From Opacimonas sp964559075 (lineage in GTDB: Bacteria > Pseudomonadota > Gammaproteobacteria > Enterobacterales > Alteromonadaceae): 28,681 bases of DNA. The first letter of the stretch is position 1; the number at the start of each line of letters is the position of its first letter. The notes beneath the pieces were generated by a model. That model did no database searches. It saw only the letters and a program-made list of their open reading frames with translations, and was not told the origin of the DNA. Of the stretch, positions 26,460 through 28,681 are shown piece by piece. The position numbers were made by a program, and so were the translations under genes. Location of the stretch: the NCBI GenBank assembly GCA_964559075.1, contig CAZLGJ010000022.1, positions 1 through 28,681 on the forward strand. Direction: 5' to 3'.

Positions 26460-27653
26460 ATGAGTAATGCATTTGTAGCGCATTTGCGTGCGCAAATTGA
26501 TAGTGTGAAAGCGCAGGGCTTATATAAGTCTGAACGCCAAATCACCAATCCTCAGCAGGGTGAAGTCACCGTAGCTGAGAGACCAGTTTTAAACTTCTGT
26601 GCCAACAATTACCTTGGCTTAGCCAATCATCCTGAAATCATCGCTGCCGCTAAAGCCGGATTAGATAGCCACGGGTTTGGCATGGCATCGGTGCGCTTTA
26701 TCTGCGGCACCCAAGATATTCACAAACAGCTCGAGGCCCAAATTAGCGAATTTTTGGGAATGGAAGATACCATCCTTTATCCGTCGTGTTTTGACGCAAA
26801 CGGGGGATTGTTTGAAACGATTTTAGATGCTGAAGATGCCATAATTTCCGATAGCCTGAATCACGCCAGCATCATTGACGGCGTGCGCTTGAGTAAAGCC
26901 AAGCGTTTCCGCTATGCCACTAACGATATGGCAGCGCTTGAGGCACAGTTACAAGCCGCGGATGCTGCCGGTACGCGTTTTAAGCTCATTGCGACCGATG
27001 GCGTGTTCTCAATGGATGGGGTCATAGCCAACCTCAAGGGTATTTGTGACTTGGCTGAGCAGTACGATGCGATGGTCATGGTTGATGATTGTCATGCGAC
27101 GGGATTTGTCGGGGCCAATGGCCGCGGTTCACACGAATACTGCGATGTGATGGGTCGCGTGGATATTTTGACCGGGACGCTTGGTAAAGCACTCGGCGGT
27201 GCCTCGGGCGGTTACACCTCGGGCAAAAAAGAAGTCATTGAATGGTTGCGCCAGCGTTCGCGTCCGTATTTGTTTTCAAACTCTGTGGCGCCACCCATTG
27301 TCAAAGCGTCACAGCGAGCCTTTGCAATGATGGCGGATGGGGCCGAGCTGCGTGAAACGTTAGCGCGCAATGCCGCGCACTTTAGGCAGCGCATGAGTGA
27401 CGCAGGCTTTACCTTATCTGGCCGTGATCACGCGATCATCCCGGTCATGCTGGGCGATGCCAAACTCGCTGCGGATATGGCGCAAAAGATGCTGGACAAA
27501 GGCGTCTATGTAGTTGGTTTTTCTTATCCTGTTGTCCCGCAGGGGCAAGCGCGGATCCGCACGCAGATGTCGGCGGCACATAGCACAGCGCAAGTCGATT
27601 TTGCCATTGATTGTTTTATTGAGGTTGGGCGAGAGCTTGGGGTGATTGCATGA
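26460..27653 (+). CDS. kbl: 2-amino-3-ketobutyrate CoA ligase (glycine C-acetyltransferase)
   Basis: 397 aa, PLP-dependent alpha-oxoamine synthase family. The Schiff-base lysine is K243 in TGTLGKALGG; the motifs VDDCHATGFVG and NNYLGLANHPE are characteristic. It cleaves 2-amino-3-oxobutyrate with CoA to glycine and acetyl-CoA, the second step of threonine breakdown. It overlaps tdh by 4 bp (ATGA at 27650-27653), the usual kbl-tdh operon. Confidence 0.97.
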   Translation: MSNAFVAHLRAQIDSVKAQGLYKSERQITNPQQGEVTVAERPVLNFCANNYLGLANHPEIIAAAKAGLDSHGFGMASVRFICGTQDIHKQLEAQISEFLGMEDTILYPSCFDANGGLFETILDAEDAIISDSLNHASIIDGVRLSKAKRFRYATNDMAALEAQLQAADAAGTRFKLIATDGVFSMDGVIANLKGICDLAEQYDAMVMVDDCHATGFVGANGRGSHEYCDVMGRVDILTGTLGKALGGASGGYTSGKKEVIEWLRQRSRPYLFSNSVAPPIVKASQRAFAMMADGAELRETLARNAAHFRQRMSDAGFTLSGRDHAIIPVMLGDAKLAADMAQKMLDKGVYVVGFSYPVVPQGQARIRTQMSAAHSTAQVDFAIDCFIEVGRELGVIA

Positions 27654-28678
27654 AGGCTTTAGCGAAACTTCACGCCGAGCCGGGGATCTGGCTCACTGAT
27701 GTGCCTGTACCTGAAGTCGGGCCGAACGATTTGTTGATCAAAATACGTAAAACGGCGATTTGTGGCACGGATATGCACATCTACAATTGGGATGCATGGT
27801 CACAAAAAACCATTCCTGTGCCTATGGTGGTTGGCCATGAGTATGTAGGCACCGTTGAATCGATGGGCTCAGAGGTACGCGGCTTTAGCGAAGGCGATCG
27901 CGTCAGTGGCGAGGGCCACATTACCTGTGGGCACTGCCGCAACTGCCGAGCAGGGCGCCGACACCTGTGTCGCAATACCGAAGGTGTTGGGGTTAATCGC
28001 GCCGGCGCGTTTGCCGAGTATTTGGTGATCCCAGCGTTTAATGCATTCAAAATTCCCGACAATATCAGCGATGATTTGGCGGCGATCTTCGACCCTTTTG
28101 GCAATGCTGTGCATACCACATTGGCCTTCGATCTAGTCGGTGAAGATGTCTTGATTACCGGCGCAGGTCCGATTGGGATCATGGCTGCAGCGGTGGCCAA
28201 GCACGTCGGGGCTCGGCATGTTGTGATCACTGATATCAATCCATATCGCCTTGAATTGGCCAAAAAAATGGGCGCGACACGTGCGGTGAATGTGGCCGAG
28301 ACTGATCTTGAGGCTGTGATGCAGGAGCTTGGCATGACTGAAGGTTTTGATATTGGCCTAGAGATGTCAGGGGTACCACAAGCATTACAGTCGATGTTAC
28401 AGACCATGAATCACGGGGGCAAAATCGCGATGTTGGGGATCCCGCCCAACGAGGTAGCCATTGACTGGGATCAAGTCATTTTTAAAGGGCTAACAATAAA
28501 AGGCATTTATGGTCGCGAAATGTTTGAAACTTGGTATAAAATGGCTAGTCTAATACAAAGCGGTTTGGATTTAACACCCATTATCACCCATCGCATGTCG
28601 GTTGAAGAATACTCTTCAGGTTTTGCCACGATGCAGTCTGGTGCTTCGGGCAAGGTGATTCTGGATTGGGACGTATAA
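27650..28678 (+). CDS. tdh: L-threonine 3-dehydrogenase
   Basis: 342 aa, zinc-dependent medium-chain dehydrogenase. The catalytic zinc ligands C38, H63 and E64 and the structural zinc cysteines C93, C96, C99 and C107 are all in place, and the NAD Rossmann motif GAGPIG lies near residue 170. It oxidises threonine to 2-amino-3-oxobutyrate for Kbl. The gene is complete, ending at TAA three bases from the window end. Confidence 0.97.
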   Translation: MKALAKLHAEPGIWLTDVPVPEVGPNDLLIKIRKTAICGTDMHIYNWDAWSQKTIPVPMVVGHEYVGTVESMGSEVRGFSEGDRVSGEGHITCGHCRNCRAGRRHLCRNTEGVGVNRAGAFAEYLVIPAFNAFKIPDNISDDLAAIFDPFGNAVHTTLAFDLVGEDVLITGAGPIGIMAAAVAKHVGARHVVITDINPYRLELAKKMGATRAVNVAETDLEAVMQELGMTEGFDIGLEMSGVPQALQSMLQTMNHGGKIAMLGIPPNEVAIDWDQVIFKGLTIKGIYGREMFETWYKMASLIQSGLDLTPIITHRMSVEEYSSGFATMQSGASGKVILDWDV

Positions 28679-28681
28679 GTT

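Noticed and set aside
27781..28407. Minus-strand open frame of 208 codons inside tdh
   Set aside because: Antisense shadow of a conserved, complete tdh; no recognisable motifs.

Overview
The window looks like draft chromosomal DNA from a marine-type gammaproteobacterium, most likely the order Alteromonadales (Alteromonadaceae-like). The evidence is the block coaBC / radC / rpmB-rpmG / mutM / coaD, SlmA, an LPS core block (kdkA plus a GT9 heptosyltransferase-like gene), a kbl-tdh operon, a GlyGly-CTERM exoprotease, and a large TonB-dependent receptor (TBDR) next to flavin-dependent halogenases. It is a scaffold with three N runs: 9978-10077 (100 N), 18815-18824 (10 N) and 22960-22969 (10 N). 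No rRNA, tRNA, CRISPR array, transposase or integrase was seen.

Layout. (1) 1-3952, plus strand: the C-terminal half of a GH97 alpha-glucosidase-like enzyme, then a secreted M12B-like metalloprotease with thrombospondin type 3 repeats, a beta-propeller-like segment and a GlyGly-CTERM tail. (2) 3920-8591, minus strand: a tight run of two PrnA-type flavin-dependent halogenases, a small MNT-fold nucleotidyltransferase and an ABC1/UbiB-like kinase, with junctions of -4, +11 and +3 bp. (3) 8769-11881, minus strand: a TBDR that appears broken only because a 100-N scaffold gap is flanked by an unmerged 55-bp duplicate. Removing 155 nt restores a single 985-codon gene. (4) 12174-14995, minus strand: two lipoprotein hydrolases (an esterase-family protein and a DUF885 protein), divergent from an M28 lipoprotein aminopeptidase at 15164-16852. 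(5) 16881-21708: housekeeping genes slmA, coaBC, radC, rpmB-rpmG, mutM and coaD. (6) 21854-23689: kdkA and a divergent GT9 glycosyltransferase damaged by a gap and an in-frame TAA. (7) 23920-28678, plus strand: a membrane GGDEF-EAL protein, then kbl-tdh for threonine to glycine catabolism.

How it fits together. The first 17 kb is an accessory nutrient-acquisition region. It combines an outer-membrane TonB receptor, periplasmic or lipoprotein hydrolases, a starch-type GH97 enzyme and a secreted protease. The receptor promoter region carries several AT-rich dyads (CTTAATNNATTAAG type) that look like operators. The halogenases follow the receptor behind an intrinsic terminator and what looks like their own promoter, and they run straight into the MNT and ABC1-kinase genes. 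That five-gene arrangement is the most unusual part of the window. The remaining 12 kb is ordinary core genome, apart from the missing dut between coaBC and slmA and a hairpin covering the ribosome binding site of the GGDEF-EAL gene.
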